Shown: piece by piece, positions 37,613 to 46,667 of the stretch | Position numbering within the stretch: position 1 is the stretch's first letter | Layout: each line of letters begins with the position of its first letter | Source: Wagnerdoeblera sp046292685 | GTDB taxonomy: Bacteria > Pseudomonadota > Alphaproteobacteria > Rhodobacterales > Rhodobacteraceae | Length of the DNA stretch: 64,000 bases | Direction: 5' to 3' | NCBI RefSeq assembly: GCF_046292685.1 | Contig: NZ_JBKBQM010000013.1 | Location: 1-64,000 of the forward strand | The notes under the pieces: model-generated | What the model was told of the DNA's origin: nothing | Database searches by the model: none | What the model saw: only the letters and a program-made list of their open reading frames with translations | Translations under genes and position numbers: made by a program

Positions 37613-38452
37613 ATGCGCTTGATTGCTATCGTGGTGACAGCCGTTGGCCTGGGCCTTGCCGGTTTCGGGGCCATGAAGACGTCGGAATACATCTCGGTCA
37701 CCAAGGCCCGCGAACAGGCGGCCTTGAAACGCATCGTGCCGACAGTCGAGGTGTTTGTCGCCAACAAGCCGCTTCCCTTCGGCCACGTGCTGACCCCCGA
37801 CGACGTGGTTGCCATTTCCTGGCCCAAGGCCGCCGTTCCCGAAAGCGCCTTCATCGACAAGGCGCTGCTGTTCCCCGAAGGCGCGCGCGGGCAGCGGACC
37901 GTGATCCGCCAGATGGAAAAGTTCGAGCCCCTGCTGGCCTCCAAGGTCACCGAACCGGGCGAGGATGCCGGGCTGAACACCCGGCTGGGGCGCGGCATGC
38001 GCGCCTTTACCTTCAAGGTCGATGCCTCGACCGGCATTTCCGGCTTCCTGCGCGCCGGCGACCGGGTGGATATCTACTGGACCGGCAGCGCCTCGGGCAT
38101 CAGCGACTCGGTGCAAGGCGAAATCACCAAGCTGATCGAGTCGGGCATCAGCGTTGCGGCGGTCGACTCCTCGACCAACAGCGACAGCATCGGCGCATCG
38201 CGCACCGTGACGGTAGAGGCGACGCCGCAGCAGGTCGCCCGGCTGGCGCAGGCGCAGGTCACCGGGCGTCTGGCCCTGTCGCTGGTCGGGATCGCCGACG
38301 ATACCGAAGCCGCCGCGATCGACGTGGACAAGCGCGGATTGCTGGGCATCGTGACCCAGGAGGCCGCGCCGGCCGAAGCCGCCAAGGTCTGCACCATCAA
38401 GACCCGCAAGGGCGGCGAAGTGGTGGAAATCCCGATCCCCTGCACCAACTGA
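37613..38452 (+). CDS. cpaB: Tad pilus assembly protein CpaB (RcpC)
   Basis: A 279-aa protein with one N-terminal membrane segment (LIAIVVTAVGLGLAGFGA), an SAF domain (VEVFVANKPLPFGHVLTPDDVV, about 45-115) and a RcpC/CpaB domain with GMRAFTFKVDASTGISGFLRAGDRVDIYWTG. CpaB sits in the periplasm and joins the inner-membrane machine to the CpaC secretin. Two cysteines near the end (VCTIK and IPCTN) may form a disulfide. The rest of the tad locus (secretin, TadA ATPase, TadB/C) does not follow. Confidence 0.92.
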   Translation: MRLIAIVVTAVGLGLAGFGAMKTSEYISVTKAREQAALKRIVPTVEVFVANKPLPFGHVLTPDDVVAISWPKAAVPESAFIDKALLFPEGARGQRTVIRQMEKFEPLLASKVTEPGEDAGLNTRLGRGMRAFTFKVDASTGISGFLRAGDRVDIYWTGSASGISDSVQGEITKLIESGISVAAVDSSTNSDSIGASRTVTVEATPQQVARLAQAQVTGRLALSLVGIADDTEAAAIDVDKRGLLGIVTQEAAPAEAAKVCTIKTRKGGEVVEIPIPCTN

Positions 38453-38473
38453 CCGAAGCCGGGTCGAAACCAG

Positions 38474-38499
38474 AAGGCGGGCCGCATCGGGCCCGCTTT
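38474..38499. terminator. Terminator between cpaB and dcd
   Basis: A stem of about 10 bp (38474-38483 with 38490-38499, one G-T pair) lies between the convergent cpaB and dcd genes and begins with AA and ends with TTT on the plus strand. It fits a terminator for cpaB and may also serve dcd. Confidence 0.6.
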
Positions 38500-38511
38500 C
38501 GGCATTCCGGG

Positions 38512-39588
38512 TCAGGCCCGGAAGTGCTTGGAAAGTTTCAGCCCCTGCCCCTGATAGTTCGAGGCGATGCCAGCGCCATACAGCGTATCGGGCACCTCGG
38601 CCATTCGTTCGTACACAAGCCGGCCCACGACCTGCCCATGCTCCAGCACAAAGGGCGCCTCGTGGCAGCGCACCTCCAGCACACCGCGGCTGCCGGCGCC
38701 GCCGGCCGCCCGATGCCCGAAACCGGGGTCGAAGAAGCCCGCGTAATGCACGCGGAATTCGCCGACCATCGCCAGGTAGGGCGCCATTTCGGCCGCGTGG
38801 TCGGGCGGAATCGTCACCGCCTCGCGGCTGACCAGAATGTAGAAGGCGCCGGGATCGAGGATGATGCGGCCATGCGCGCTGCGCACATCCTCCCAGAACT
38901 CGGCCGGGTCATAGGCACCGATCCGGTCCAGATCGATGACGCCGGCATGCGGCTTGGCCCGGTACCCCACCAGGTCGCCCGATTGCGGCCGCAGGTCCAC
39001 CGAAAAGCCCAAGCCCCCCGCAATCAGCGGCACGCCATCCACCAACGGCTCGCGCGCGTGCAAGGCGGCCAGCGCCGCATCGTCCAGCATGGCATCGCCG
39101 CGGCGCAAACGCAGCTGGTTCAATCGCATTCCAGGCCGGACCAGCACCGAAAAACTGCGCGGGCAGATCTCGGCATAGAGAGGCCCCCGGTAGCCTGCAG
39201 GAACGCGGTCGAACTCGACCCCGCCATCGGTGATCGTGCGCGTCAGCAGGTCGAGCCGCCCGGTCGAGGATTTGGCATTGGCCACCGCCGACACATCGGG
39301 CGGGAGCGCCAAACGCTCCATCAACGGCACGACATAGACGCAGCCCTTTTCCAGCACCGCCCCTTGCGTCAGGTCCACCCGGTGCATCTCGAACTCGGCG
39401 ATGCGGTCGGCCACCGGGCGCCCCTGCCCGGCCAGAAACGAGGCGCGCACGCGATAGGCCACGGTTCCAAGCCGCAAGTCCAGGCTGGCAGGCTGCACCT
39501 GACCCGCCACCGCAGAAAACTCGGCCGCGATGATGCCTTGTGCCAGCATCGCGCGAATCGCCTGTGCCGGCAAAACACCGTCAGCCAT
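38512..39588 (-). CDS. dcd: 2'-deoxycytidine 5'-triphosphate deaminase, double-domain type
   Basis: A 358-aa protein of the long DCD family found in alphaproteobacteria, about twice the size of E. coli Dcd and built of two dUTPase-like beta domains. The N-terminal domain shows SLDLRLG and NAKSSTGRLDLLTRTITDGG; the C-terminal one shows SVDLRPQSGDLVGYRAKPH and GRIILDPGAFYIL. It deaminates dCTP to dUTP, the source of dTMP. It starts at ATG 39588 after AGAAGGC. It is convergent with cpaB and precedes the tRNA-Pro gene's position on the same strand. Confidence 0.92.
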   Translation of the reverse strand: MADGVLPAQAIRAMLAQGIIAAEFSAVAGQVQPASLDLRLGTVAYRVRASFLAGQGRPVADRIAEFEMHRVDLTQGAVLEKGCVYVVPLMERLALPPDVSAVANAKSSTGRLDLLTRTITDGGVEFDRVPAGYRGPLYAEICPRSFSVLVRPGMRLNQLRLRRGDAMLDDAALAALHAREPLVDGVPLIAGGLGFSVDLRPQSGDLVGYRAKPHAGVIDLDRIGAYDPAEFWEDVRSAHGRIILDPGAFYILVSREAVTIPPDHAAEMAPYLAMVGEFRVHYAGFFDPGFGHRAAGGAGSRGVLEVRCHEAPFVLEHGQVVGRLVYERMAEVPDTLYGAGIASNYQGQGLKLSKHFRA

Positions 39589-39650
39589 GAGCCTTCTCCC
39601 GGAAACGGAATCGCCCGCGCTGCCATGCGGCAGGCGGGCGATTTCGGTGT

Positions 39651-39728
39651 TGGTCGGGCCGGTGAGATTCGAACTCACGACCTTCCGCCCCCCAGACGGA
39701 CGCGCTAACCAGGCTGCGCCACGGCCCG
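39651..39728 (-). tRNA. tRNA-Pro (anticodon GGG)
   Basis: A complete cloverleaf reads on the minus strand: acceptor CGGGCCG with CGGCCCG, D-stem GCGC/GCGC, anticodon stem TCCGT/GCGGA (one T-G pair) with loop CTGGGGG giving anticodon GGG, T-arm GTGAG-TTCGAAT-CTCAC. The CCA end is encoded (39651-39653). It decodes CCC and CCU proline codons, which are frequent in such a genome. Confidence 0.97.
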
Positions 39729-39791
39729 ACGAGGCGGATACATACCCATATTCCGGGCCGGGGCAAGCGCGAAAACGCATCGGACCTGCGA

Positions 39792-40661
39792 TCAAAGCGC
39801 GCTGTTCGGCATTGCATGCAGCCGATGGCGCAGCCCGCGCAAGGCGGCCACCAGGGGCAGCAGGTTCGCAGGTGCAAACCGACCCGGCGGCAGGGCGCGC
39901 AACCGCCTGGCCAGCGCGTGCGCTGCTCCGGGGGTCTCGGGCAACGCCATCGGCTGCGGCTCAGGCGCTTGCGATTGCGATTGCGATTCGTCGGGCGGCA
40001 GGGGCCCCTTGGCCGGCTTGTCGGCCACAAACTGGAACAGTGGCAAACCGTCCAGGGCATCGGGCGCCGGCGGCGCCTCCTGGGGCGGCGAGGGTTCTGC
40101 TGCGGGGGTGAACGCTGGCGACGCGTCAGGAACCGCCTCTGGCCCGCCGGGGCCACCCGCGACGGCCGCTGTGGCAACGGTTTCCTGCGGCACCTCCGGC
40201 ACCTGAACCGGCGGGTCAGCGGCGATGGGGCCCCCGGCCCCCTCGGATGCAGAAACCGCATCGGACGCTGCGCGCGGCCGGGGGCCGGGCCATGCGATCA
40301 CCCGTTCGGCCGGTTCGGCAGGCACCACGGCCGACAGGTCCAGCGCATCCTCGCCGGCCCATTCCTGCTGCGCCTCGGCCACCAGATCGCGCGCCTCGAC
40401 CAAGGCGCAGACGTGGCGAACACCGTGTTCGCGCAGGATTTTCTGCACCCCGCGAATCGTCATGCCTTGCTCGTGCAGCAACAGGCGAATGCCGGCCAGC
40501 AAGGCAACATCGGTGGGCCGGTAATAGCGTCGGCCACCGGCCCGCTTGACAGGGCGCACCTGCGGGAACCGGCTTTCCCAGAACCGGAGCACATGCGCGG
40601 GCGTTTCGAGCAGATCGGCGACTTCGCTGATCGTTCGAAACGCCTCGGGCGACTTTTCCAT
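39792..40661 (-). CDS. MerR family transcriptional regulator
   Basis: A 289-aa regulator. The MerR-type winged helix is N-terminal (FRTISEVADLLETPAHVLRFWESRFPQ, then GGRRYYRPTDVALLAGIRLLLHEQGMTI; about residues 8-77). No cysteine cluster for metal is present in the effector region; instead a long proline/alanine/glutamate-rich middle (about 110-245) is followed by an arginine-rich C-terminus. It stands at the end of the yceD-rpmF-plsX-fabH-ihfA operon, the usual place in the order. Its target is unknown. Confidence 0.88.
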   Translation of the reverse strand: MEKSPEAFRTISEVADLLETPAHVLRFWESRFPQVRPVKRAGGRRYYRPTDVALLAGIRLLLHEQGMTIRGVQKILREHGVRHVCALVEARDLVAEAQQEWAGEDALDLSAVVPAEPAERVIAWPGPRPRAASDAVSASEGAGGPIAADPPVQVPEVPQETVATAAVAGGPGGPEAVPDASPAFTPAAEPSPPQEAPPAPDALDGLPLFQFVADKPAKGPLPPDESQSQSQAPEPQPMALPETPGAAHALARRLRALPPGRFAPANLLPLVAALRGLRHRLHAMPNSAL

Positions 40662-40675
40662 CCGCCCTTCGCCTT

Positions 40676-40978
40676 TCAGCCCTTGGCCCCGGCGGCCACA
40701 CGATCCTTCATCAGGTGCGAGGGCCGGAACGACAGCACGCGGCGCGGGCTGATCGGAACCTCCTCGCCGGTCTTGGGGTTGCGCCCGACCCGCGCGGCCT
40801 TGCCGCGGACCGAAAACGTGCCGAAGGACGAAATCTTCACCGTCTCGCCGGCCACAAGCGCGTCGGACACGTGTTGCAGCACGGATTCGACCAATGCCGC
40901 AGATTCGTTGCGCGACAGCCCCACCTCGCGGAACACCGCCTCGCTGAGGTCCATGCGCGTCAGCGTCTTTTCACCCAT
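40676..40978 (-). CDS. ihfA: Integration host factor subunit alpha
   Basis: A 100-aa DNA-bending protein of the HU/IHF family. The features are TRMDLSEAVFREVGLSRNES, the body segment VKISSFGTFSVRGKAARVGRNPKTGEEVPI with the proline-tipped beta arm (RNPKTGE), and RRVLSFRPSHLMKDRV. It works as a heterodimer with IhfB (not in the window). It is in the usual operon after fabH, with 82 bases between them, and ends 14 bases before merR starts. Confidence 0.95.
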   Translation of the reverse strand: MGEKTLTRMDLSEAVFREVGLSRNESAALVESVLQHVSDALVAGETVKISSFGTFSVRGKAARVGRNPKTGEEVPISPRRVLSFRPSHLMKDRVAAGAKG

Positions 40979-41060
40979 TCTGTCCCCCCGGATTTGCCCG
41001 CAAGCATGCGTCAGGGCAATTTCCGAGTCAATATCAACGGCTTGTGCCCGCGTTTCGCGC

Positions 41061-42032
41061 CTACCAGCGCAGAACCACCGCACCCCAGGCCAGACCGCCG
41101 CCGATCGCCTCGGTCACCAGCAGGTCGCCTCGGCGGATCTGGCCGCGCGCCTTGCCCACCGACAGCGCCAGCGGGATCGAGGCCGCCGAAGTATTGCCAT
41201 GATCCTGCACGGTCACGACCACCCGTTCCATCGGCAACTGCATCTTGCGGGCGGTGCCTTCGATGATGCGGATATTGGCCTGATGCGGCACGATCCAGTC
41301 GACATCGCCGGGGCCGAGGCCGGCCTTGTCCAGCGCAGCACCCGCGGTTGCCGCCAGCTTTTCGACGGCATGGCGGAACACCTCCTTGCCCTCCATGCGC
41401 AGATGGCCGGTGACCCCGGTCGAGACGCCACCATCGACATACAGGATATCCTTGTGCCGCCCGTCGGAATGCAGGTCCACCGACAGGATGCCACGGTCTG
41501 CGGCGGTGCCCACGCCTTCGGCGGCCTCCAGCAGCAGCGCCCCGGCACCGTCGCCGAACAGCACGCAGGTGCTGCGGTCGGACCAATCCATCAGGCGCGA
41601 GAAGGTTTCCGCCCCGATGACCAGCACCCGTTGCGCCAACCCGCCGCGGATCATCGCATCGGCATTGGCCAGCGCGAACACGAAGCCCGCGCAGACCGCC
41701 TGAACGTCGTAGCCGAAGCCGCGCGTCATGCCGAGCCCGGCCTGCACCATCGTGGCGACCGAAGGAAACGTCAGGTCGGGGGTCGAGGTGGCGACGATGA
41801 TCGCATCGACATCGCCCGCGTCAAGCCCGGCATCGGACAGCGCCGCCCGAGCCGCCTTGGTGGCCAACATCGAGGTGGTTTCGCCTTCGGCCGCGAAATG
41901 CCGCCGCTCGATCCCGGAACGCGAGCGGATCCATTCGTCGGTGGTTTCGACCAGCGATTCCAGATCGGCGTTGGTGACGATCCGGTCGGGCAGGCAATGG
42001 CCTACGCCCCGGACCACGGCGCGGATTGTCAT
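41061..42032 (-). CDS. fabH: Beta-ketoacyl-ACP synthase III
   Basis: A 323-aa condensing enzyme that starts fatty-acid synthesis by joining acetyl-CoA with malonyl-ACP. The catalytic triad is Cys114 (QAVCAGF), His250 (VPHQAN) and Asn280 (DHGNTSAAS). The N-terminal part has TDEWIRSRSGIERRH. Its ATG overlaps the stop of plsX (ATGA), so expression of the two is coupled. Length is normal. Confidence 0.96.
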   Translation of the reverse strand: MTIRAVVRGVGHCLPDRIVTNADLESLVETTDEWIRSRSGIERRHFAAEGETTSMLATKAARAALSDAGLDAGDVDAIIVATSTPDLTFPSVATMVQAGLGMTRGFGYDVQAVCAGFVFALANADAMIRGGLAQRVLVIGAETFSRLMDWSDRSTCVLFGDGAGALLLEAAEGVGTAADRGILSVDLHSDGRHKDILYVDGGVSTGVTGHLRMEGKEVFRHAVEKLAATAGAALDKAGLGPGDVDWIVPHQANIRIIEGTARKMQLPMERVVVTVQDHGNTSAASIPLALSVGKARGQIRRGDLLVTEAIGGGLAWGAVVLRW

Positions 42033-43144
42033 GGTTGTGCCCCGGCTCCTTCCCCCTGCCCGGGGGTATCCTGCCCCGCGCCTTGCGCGGATGCAACCCG
42101 TGCCGCCAACCGCTCGATGAACCCGGCCCGCGCAAGGCGGGTCGCCAGATGGATCGCAGCCTCGACCCCGGTGGCATCGGCCGAGCCGTGCGACTTGACG
42201 ACGGTGCCGTTCAACCCCAGGAACACGCCGCCGTTCACCCGACGCGGGTCGATGCGGGCTTGCAGGCGCTTGAGCGAATTGAGCGCCAGCAGAGCCGCAA
42301 TCCTGGACAGGAAGGTGGCGTTGAACGCCTGTTTCAGAAACTCGCCGACCAGCTTTGCGGTGCCTTCGCCGGTCTTGAGCGCAACATTGCCGGTGAAGCC
42401 ATCGGTCACGATTACATCGACCCGGTCGGAGGGAATGTCGCCGCCTTCGACGAACCCGACGAAATCGAAGCCGCCCGGCCCGGTGGCCGAGGCGATCAGG
42501 TCGTGCGCGACCTTCAGTTCGGCGCGCCCCTTGTGTTCCTCGGTGCCGACGTTCAACAAGCCCACACGCGGCCGCGCCAGCCCCAGGCCGTTGCGGGCGT
42601 AGGACGCCCCCATCGTGGCATATTGCAACAGATCCTCAGGGTCGGCCTTCACATCGGCGCCGACGTCCAGCATCACGTTGAAGCCGCCCGGGTTACGGCT
42701 GGGCCAGAGGCAGGCGATGGCCGGCCGCGCCACGCCGTGCAGCCGCCGCAACCGCAGCATGCTGACCGCCATCAGCGCGCCGGTATTGCCGCAAGACACC
42801 GCCGCCGACGCCTCGCCGCTGCGCACGCCATCGATGCAGGACCACATCGAGGTGCCCATGCCATGCCGCATCACGTGGCTGGGCTTGTCTTCCATCGTGA
42901 CCACGCGTTCGGCGTGGCGCAGGGTGACAAAAGCCGAAAGCTCCGGCTTCTTGTCCAGAAGCGGAGCCAGAACGGACTTGTCGCCATGCAACAGGATGTG
43001 AACGTCCGGGTTCGCGGCGACAACAGCCGCTACTCCAGCAACCACGACCGCCGGGCCACGGTCCCCGCCCATCGCATCCACCGAAATCACCACCCGCTGC
43101 CGGTCAGCGGCAGGTGAGGGGACTTGCAGTGCGGCAGGGCCCAT
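42029..43144 (-). CDS. plsX: Phosphate acyltransferase PlsX
   Basis: A 371-aa peripheral membrane enzyme that makes acyl-phosphate from acyl-ACP, feeding PlsY in phospholipid synthesis. The N-terminal ISVDAMGGDRGP, then HGMGTSMW, SCGNTGALMA and FVEGGDIPSDRVDVIVTDGFTGN are family landmarks. The C-terminus has a 25-residue low-complexity tail. The start is ATG 43144; 37 bases separate it from rpmF. The association with rpmF and fabH is ancient and links lipid and ribosome synthesis. Confidence 0.96.
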   Translation of the reverse strand: MGPAALQVPSPAADRQRVVISVDAMGGDRGPAVVVAGVAAVVAANPDVHILLHGDKSVLAPLLDKKPELSAFVTLRHAERVVTMEDKPSHVMRHGMGTSMWSCIDGVRSGEASAAVSCGNTGALMAVSMLRLRRLHGVARPAIACLWPSRNPGGFNVMLDVGADVKADPEDLLQYATMGASYARNGLGLARPRVGLLNVGTEEHKGRAELKVAHDLIASATGPGGFDFVGFVEGGDIPSDRVDVIVTDGFTGNVALKTGEGTAKLVGEFLKQAFNATFLSRIAALLALNSLKRLQARIDPRRVNGGVFLGLNGTVVKSHGSADATGVEAAIHLATRLARAGFIERLAARVASAQGAGQDTPGQGEGAGAQP

Positions 43145-43181
43145 GATGCAACGCGGTCAGCAGGCGCGGGGCACGTGCGCC

Positions 43182-43388
43182 TTACGCCGCGTCCTCGTCC
43201 AGGTCCACTTCGGTCGCCGAGGCCACGACTTCACGCGAATCGTAGTAGCCGCAGGCGCCACAGACGTGGTGCGGGCGCTTCAGTTCGCCGCAGTTCGGGC
43301 ATTCGTTGGGGTTCGCGGCGACCAGCGCGTCATGGGCGCGGCGCATGTTGCGGCGCGAGCGGGTGGTACGGTTCTGCGGAACGGCCAT
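43182..43388 (-). CDS. rpmF: 50S ribosomal protein L32
   Basis: A 68-aa L32 of the zinc-binding type: CPNC near residue 30 and CGAC near residue 43 form a zinc ribbon. The N-terminus AVPQNRTTRSRRNMRRAHD is characteristic. The acidic C-terminal tail (ATEVDLDEDAA) is usual for alphaproteobacteria. It is followed by plsX and preceded by the DUF177/YceD gene at a distance of 136 bases, the most probable place for a promoter. Confidence 0.96.
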   Translation of the reverse strand: MAVPQNRTTRSRRNMRRAHDALVAANPNECPNCGELKRPHHVCGACGYYDSREVVASATEVDLDEDAA

Positions 43389-43524
43389 TTTACAACCTCG
43401 GGCTTGTCAGGGACACGCCCCTGATCTTCTTGCGAAAATCACACCAGGCCCCGAGTCGGACGGGGCCGGTGCGACCTGTCTTGCGAGGCGCGGAAAATAG
43501 CCGGATTCTGGCCGGGCGCAAGCC

Positions 43525-44067
43525 CTAATCCGCGTCGCCTCCGCCAAGCTTGCCGCGCAAGGCGGCCAGGCCGGCAAAGGGCTTCAACGCCTCGTCGCGC
43601 AAGGGCTCGACCCCGGGGGCGGCAAAGACCGCCTGCCCCAGTTCGGCGCCGGGTGCGCGCGGGTAATCGGGCAGCGCCAGGGCCAGCGCCTCGGCCAGCA
43701 CGGCGTTCAGGTCCAGCACCTCGGGCATCGGTTCGCGCGTGTCGTCCTCGGGCATCTCGATTTCGTCGCCTTCGGGTTCGACCCAGTCGGCGACATAATG
43801 CCGGGTCACCGGCACGTCGATGCGCGCCGGAACCGGCTGCAGCGTCACCACGCAGGCCTGCACCGCCTCGGCCTGCAGACGCGCGTCGAGCGCCACATCC
43901 GACCGGCCGACCGGGCGCAGCTCGCCCGCCAGGCGCACCGAGTCCAGCGCCAGCAAACCCAGATCCTCCGCCAGTGCCGCCCGCGCCGCCGCATCGGGAG
44001 CAAGGTCGAACCTGCGGCGCCGGTTCCCGGCAAGCTCGGCGGTGCGGATCAGGGTCGGGTCGGTCAT
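43525..44067 (-). CDS. DUF177/YceD family protein
   Basis: A 180-aa YceD-like protein. In E. coli YceD and rpmF form one unit, and plant and bacterial YceD relatives are linked to 23S rRNA accumulation. The sequence shows the typical central portion with ACVVTLQPVPARIDVPVTRHYVADW and an acidic stretch (EPEGDEIEMPEDD), then DLNAVLAEALALALPDYPR. A Cys-x4-Cys zinc motif found in some members is reduced to one Cys here. It is divergent from bamE across 114 bases. Confidence 0.9.
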   Translation of the reverse strand: MTDPTLIRTAELAGNRRRRFDLAPDAAARAALAEDLGLLALDSVRLAGELRPVGRSDVALDARLQAEAVQACVVTLQPVPARIDVPVTRHYVADWVEPEGDEIEMPEDDTREPMPEVLDLNAVLAEALALALPDYPRAPGAELGQAVFAAPGVEPLRDEALKPFAGLAALRGKLGGGDAD

Positions 44068-44181
44068 GCGGGGGCCTCGCTGTGGCGGTGTCCTGCGCTG
44101 TCATGCGGCGGCGGCTTGAACCAGGGCGCATCCTTCTGTAAGCCGGATAGGAGGCTTCGGCGGGCAAGGCAAGAGGACGCA

Positions 44182-44646
44182 ATGGGATCGGCGGCACCGC
44201 GTGTGCGCATGGCACTGTTTGGGCTTGCGTTGGTCGCCCTGGGCGCCTGCACGGAAATCGTGCGGAACCACGGCTACACCCCTTCGGAAGAAGACCTGGC
44301 TACGATCGCCGTGGGCAAGGACACGCGCGATACGGTGGCCTTCAAGGTCGGGCGCCCTTCCGCCGGTGGGCTGATGCAGGATGGCGGCTGGTATTACGTG
44401 CAAAGCCGCTGGTCTCATCGCGGTGCCAGCGCCCCGAAAGAGGTCGACCGTCAGGTCGTCGCCGTCAGCTTCGATCCGCGCGGCCGCGTCAGCAACATCG
44501 AACGGTTCGGGCTGGCCGACGGGCAGGTTGTGGCGCTGTCGCGTCGCGTGACCGATACCAACATCAAGGGCATCGGCCTGATCCGGCAGCTGATGGGCAA
44601 CCTGGGCCGCTTCAACCCCGGGCAGTTCGTGCGTCAGGGCCTGTAA
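44182..44646 (+). CDS. bamE: Outer-membrane assembly lipoprotein BamE
   Basis: A 154-aa SmpA/OmlA-family lipoprotein of the BAM complex, which inserts beta-barrel proteins. The lipobox is LGAC with the acceptor at Cys23; the BamE domain follows (GYTPSEEDLATIAVGKDTRDTVAFKVGRPS, WYYVQSRWSHRG, VSFDPRGRVSNIERFG). AAGAGGA precedes ATG 44182; ATG 44209, nearer the signal peptide core, is possible. It is transcribed away from yceD, as in related genomes. Confidence 0.93.
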   Translation: MGSAAPRVRMALFGLALVALGACTEIVRNHGYTPSEEDLATIAVGKDTRDTVAFKVGRPSAGGLMQDGGWYYVQSRWSHRGASAPKEVDRQVVAVSFDPRGRVSNIERFGLADGQVVALSRRVTDTNIKGIGLIRQLMGNLGRFNPGQFVRQGL

Positions 44647-44671
44647 GCGTCGTGGGGCCGCGCGCCGGCGC

Positions 44672-45811
44672 TCAGCGCCGCTGCATGAAGCCGGCCAGCC
44701 GCTCCAGCCCCTCGGCGATGTCCGAAGTGCTGCGCGCATAGGAAAACCGCAAGGTCGTGCGCCCCCGGGCAGGGTCGAAGTCGAGCCCCGGGGTCACGGC
44801 GACGCCGGCGCGGTTCAGGATATCGGCGGCCAGCACGCGGCTGTCGGATGTCAGGTCCGAAACATCGGCATAGATGTAGAACGCGCCGTCGGGCGGCGCT
44901 ATACGTGCGAACCCGGCGCGCGGCAGCCCTTCCAGCATCAGGCGGCGGTTTTCGGCATAGACGGCGCGGTTCGCCTCCAGCTCGGGCGTGCAGTCCAGCG
45001 CGGCCAGCGCGGCCACCTGGCTGGCGTGCGGCGGGCAGATGAACATGTTCTGGGCCAGACGCTCGATCCGGCGGATCTGCGCCTCGGGCACCACCATCCA
45101 GCCGATCCGCCAGCCTGTCATCGAGAAATATTTCGAGAACGAGTTGATGACGCAGACATTGTCGGTAACCTGCAGCGCCGAAACCGCAGGCGCCCCGTAA
45201 TGCAGGCCGTGATAGATTTCGTCCGAAATCAGCGCGAGCCCGCGCGCGGCGCAGGCACCGGCCAGCGCCGCCAGTTCCGCCTGCCCCAGCATCGTGCCGG
45301 TCGGATTGCCCGGAGAGGCCACGATCAGCCCGGACAGCCCTGCCGGCAGCAGGTCGGGCGTCGGCTGGAACCGGGTTTCCGGCCCGGTCGGGATGCCGAC
45401 CGCCTGCACCGACAGCGCCTTGAGGATGTGGCGATAGCTCGGATACCCCGGCAGGCCCAGCCCCACCGCGTCGCCGGCGTCGAAAAAGGCGGAAAACGCC
45501 AGCAGGAAGGCCGCCGACGACCCGGCGGTGACGATCACCCGGTCGGGGTTCAGGTCCACGCCATACCAGCGGCGGTAAAGCTGCGCGATGCCCTGCCGCA
45601 AGGCCGGCAACCCCAGCGCCACGGTATAACCCAGCGGGTCGCGCTCCAGCGCCGCGGCCACGGCGGCCCGGGCGCCGGCGGGCGCCGGGGTGCCGGGTTG
45701 GCCGACTTCCATGTGGATGATCCGGCGCCCCTGCGCCTCCAGCGCACGCGCGGCCTCCATCACATCCATCACGATGAAGGGATCGACTTCGCCCCGGCTT
45801 GAAACCCGCAT
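44672..45811 (-). CDS. Pyridoxal-phosphate aminotransferase, class I/II
   Basis: A 379-aa fold-type I aminotransferase. The key residues are in GSSAAFLLAF (phosphate binding), ASPGNPTGTML (Asn), SDEIYHGLHYG (Asp and Tyr) and SFSKYFSMTGWRIGW, where Lys near residue 227 forms the Schiff base; the C-terminal LRFSYA holds the substrate-binding Arg. It resembles aspartate/aromatic aminotransferases of the AspC-like group; the specific amino acid cannot be told. The start is ATG 45811. It is divergent from the DsbA-like gene. Confidence 0.88.
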   Translation of the reverse strand: MRVSSRGEVDPFIVMDVMEAARALEAQGRRIIHMEVGQPGTPAPAGARAAVAAALERDPLGYTVALGLPALRQGIAQLYRRWYGVDLNPDRVIVTAGSSAAFLLAFSAFFDAGDAVGLGLPGYPSYRHILKALSVQAVGIPTGPETRFQPTPDLLPAGLSGLIVASPGNPTGTMLGQAELAALAGACAARGLALISDEIYHGLHYGAPAVSALQVTDNVCVINSFSKYFSMTGWRIGWMVVPEAQIRRIERLAQNMFICPPHASQVAALAALDCTPELEANRAVYAENRRLMLEGLPRAGFARIAPPDGAFYIYADVSDLTSDSRVLAADILNRAGVAVTPGLDFDPARGRTTLRFSYARSTSDIAEGLERLAGFMQRR

Positions 45812-45900
45812 CGACTTCTCCCATGGTGCCGCGCAACGGCGGCTTCCTGCCTGCACCGCGGGTGCGGGTCAAGGGCCGCACATCTTGCCGGAGTTTCCCG

Positions 45901-46647
45901 ATGCGTCTGTTGCCCGCCGCCGCCTTGTGCCTTGGTCTTGCCAGCCCCGCCGCGGCGCTGGACCTTTCGGCGATGTCCGATACCGAGCGCGCGGCCTTCG
46001 GCGAAGCGGTGCGCAGCTATCTGCTGGAAAACCCGGGCGTGCTGATGGAGGCGATCGCCGTTCTGGAACAGCAGCGCGAGGCCGATGGCGCCGCGCGCGA
46101 CCTTGCGCTGCTGCGCGACAATGCGCAGGCCATCTTCAACAGCACCGACGACTGGGCCGGCGGCAACCTGGCCGGCGACATCACCGTCGTCGAGTTCGTG
46201 GACTACCGCTGCGGCTATTGCCGCAAGGCGCATGACGAGGTGGCGCAACTGGTCGCGGGCGATGGCAACATCCGCTTCGTGCTCAAGGAATTTCCGATCC
46301 TGGGCGAGGATTCGCTGACCTCGTCGCGCTTTGCCATCGCGGTGCGGCGCCTGGCGGGCGACGATGCCTACAAGCAGGTGCACGACGTGCTGATCGCGCT
46401 GAAGGGCCCGGTGGACGATGCGGCGCTGTCGAAACTGGCCGCGGCGCAGGGGTTGGATATGGCGGCCGTCCGCGCCGAAATGGGCAGCGAGGCGGTGGCC
46501 GGCATCATCCGTGCCAACCACGAACTGGCCAGCAAGCTGGACATCAACGGCACCCCGACCTTCGTCATCAAGGAAACGATGGTGCGCGGCTATGTGCCGC
46601 TGGACGGCATGCGCCAGATCGTCGAAGGCCAGCGCCGCAAGAACTGA
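45901..46647 (+). CDS. Periplasmic DsbA-family thiol oxidoreductase
   Basis: A 248-aa protein with a signal peptide (RLLPAAALCLGLASPAAA), an N-terminal helical extension of about 70 residues, and a thioredoxin domain with active site CGYC (Cys104-Cys107) and the cis-Pro loop GTPTFVI. The long N-terminal region and the CGYC motif are like ScsC/BdbD-type proteins, which often are oligomeric isomerases or oxidases. The gene is divergent from the aminotransferase gene. Confidence 0.9.
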   Translation: MRLLPAAALCLGLASPAAALDLSAMSDTERAAFGEAVRSYLLENPGVLMEAIAVLEQQREADGAARDLALLRDNAQAIFNSTDDWAGGNLAGDITVVEFVDYRCGYCRKAHDEVAQLVAGDGNIRFVLKEFPILGEDSLTSSRFAIAVRRLAGDDAYKQVHDVLIALKGPVDDAALSKLAAAQGLDMAAVRAEMGSEAVAGIIRANHELASKLDINGTPTFVIKETMVRGYVPLDGMRQIVEGQRRKN

Positions 46648-46667
46648 CCCGGGCGAAGGCGCCCGAT

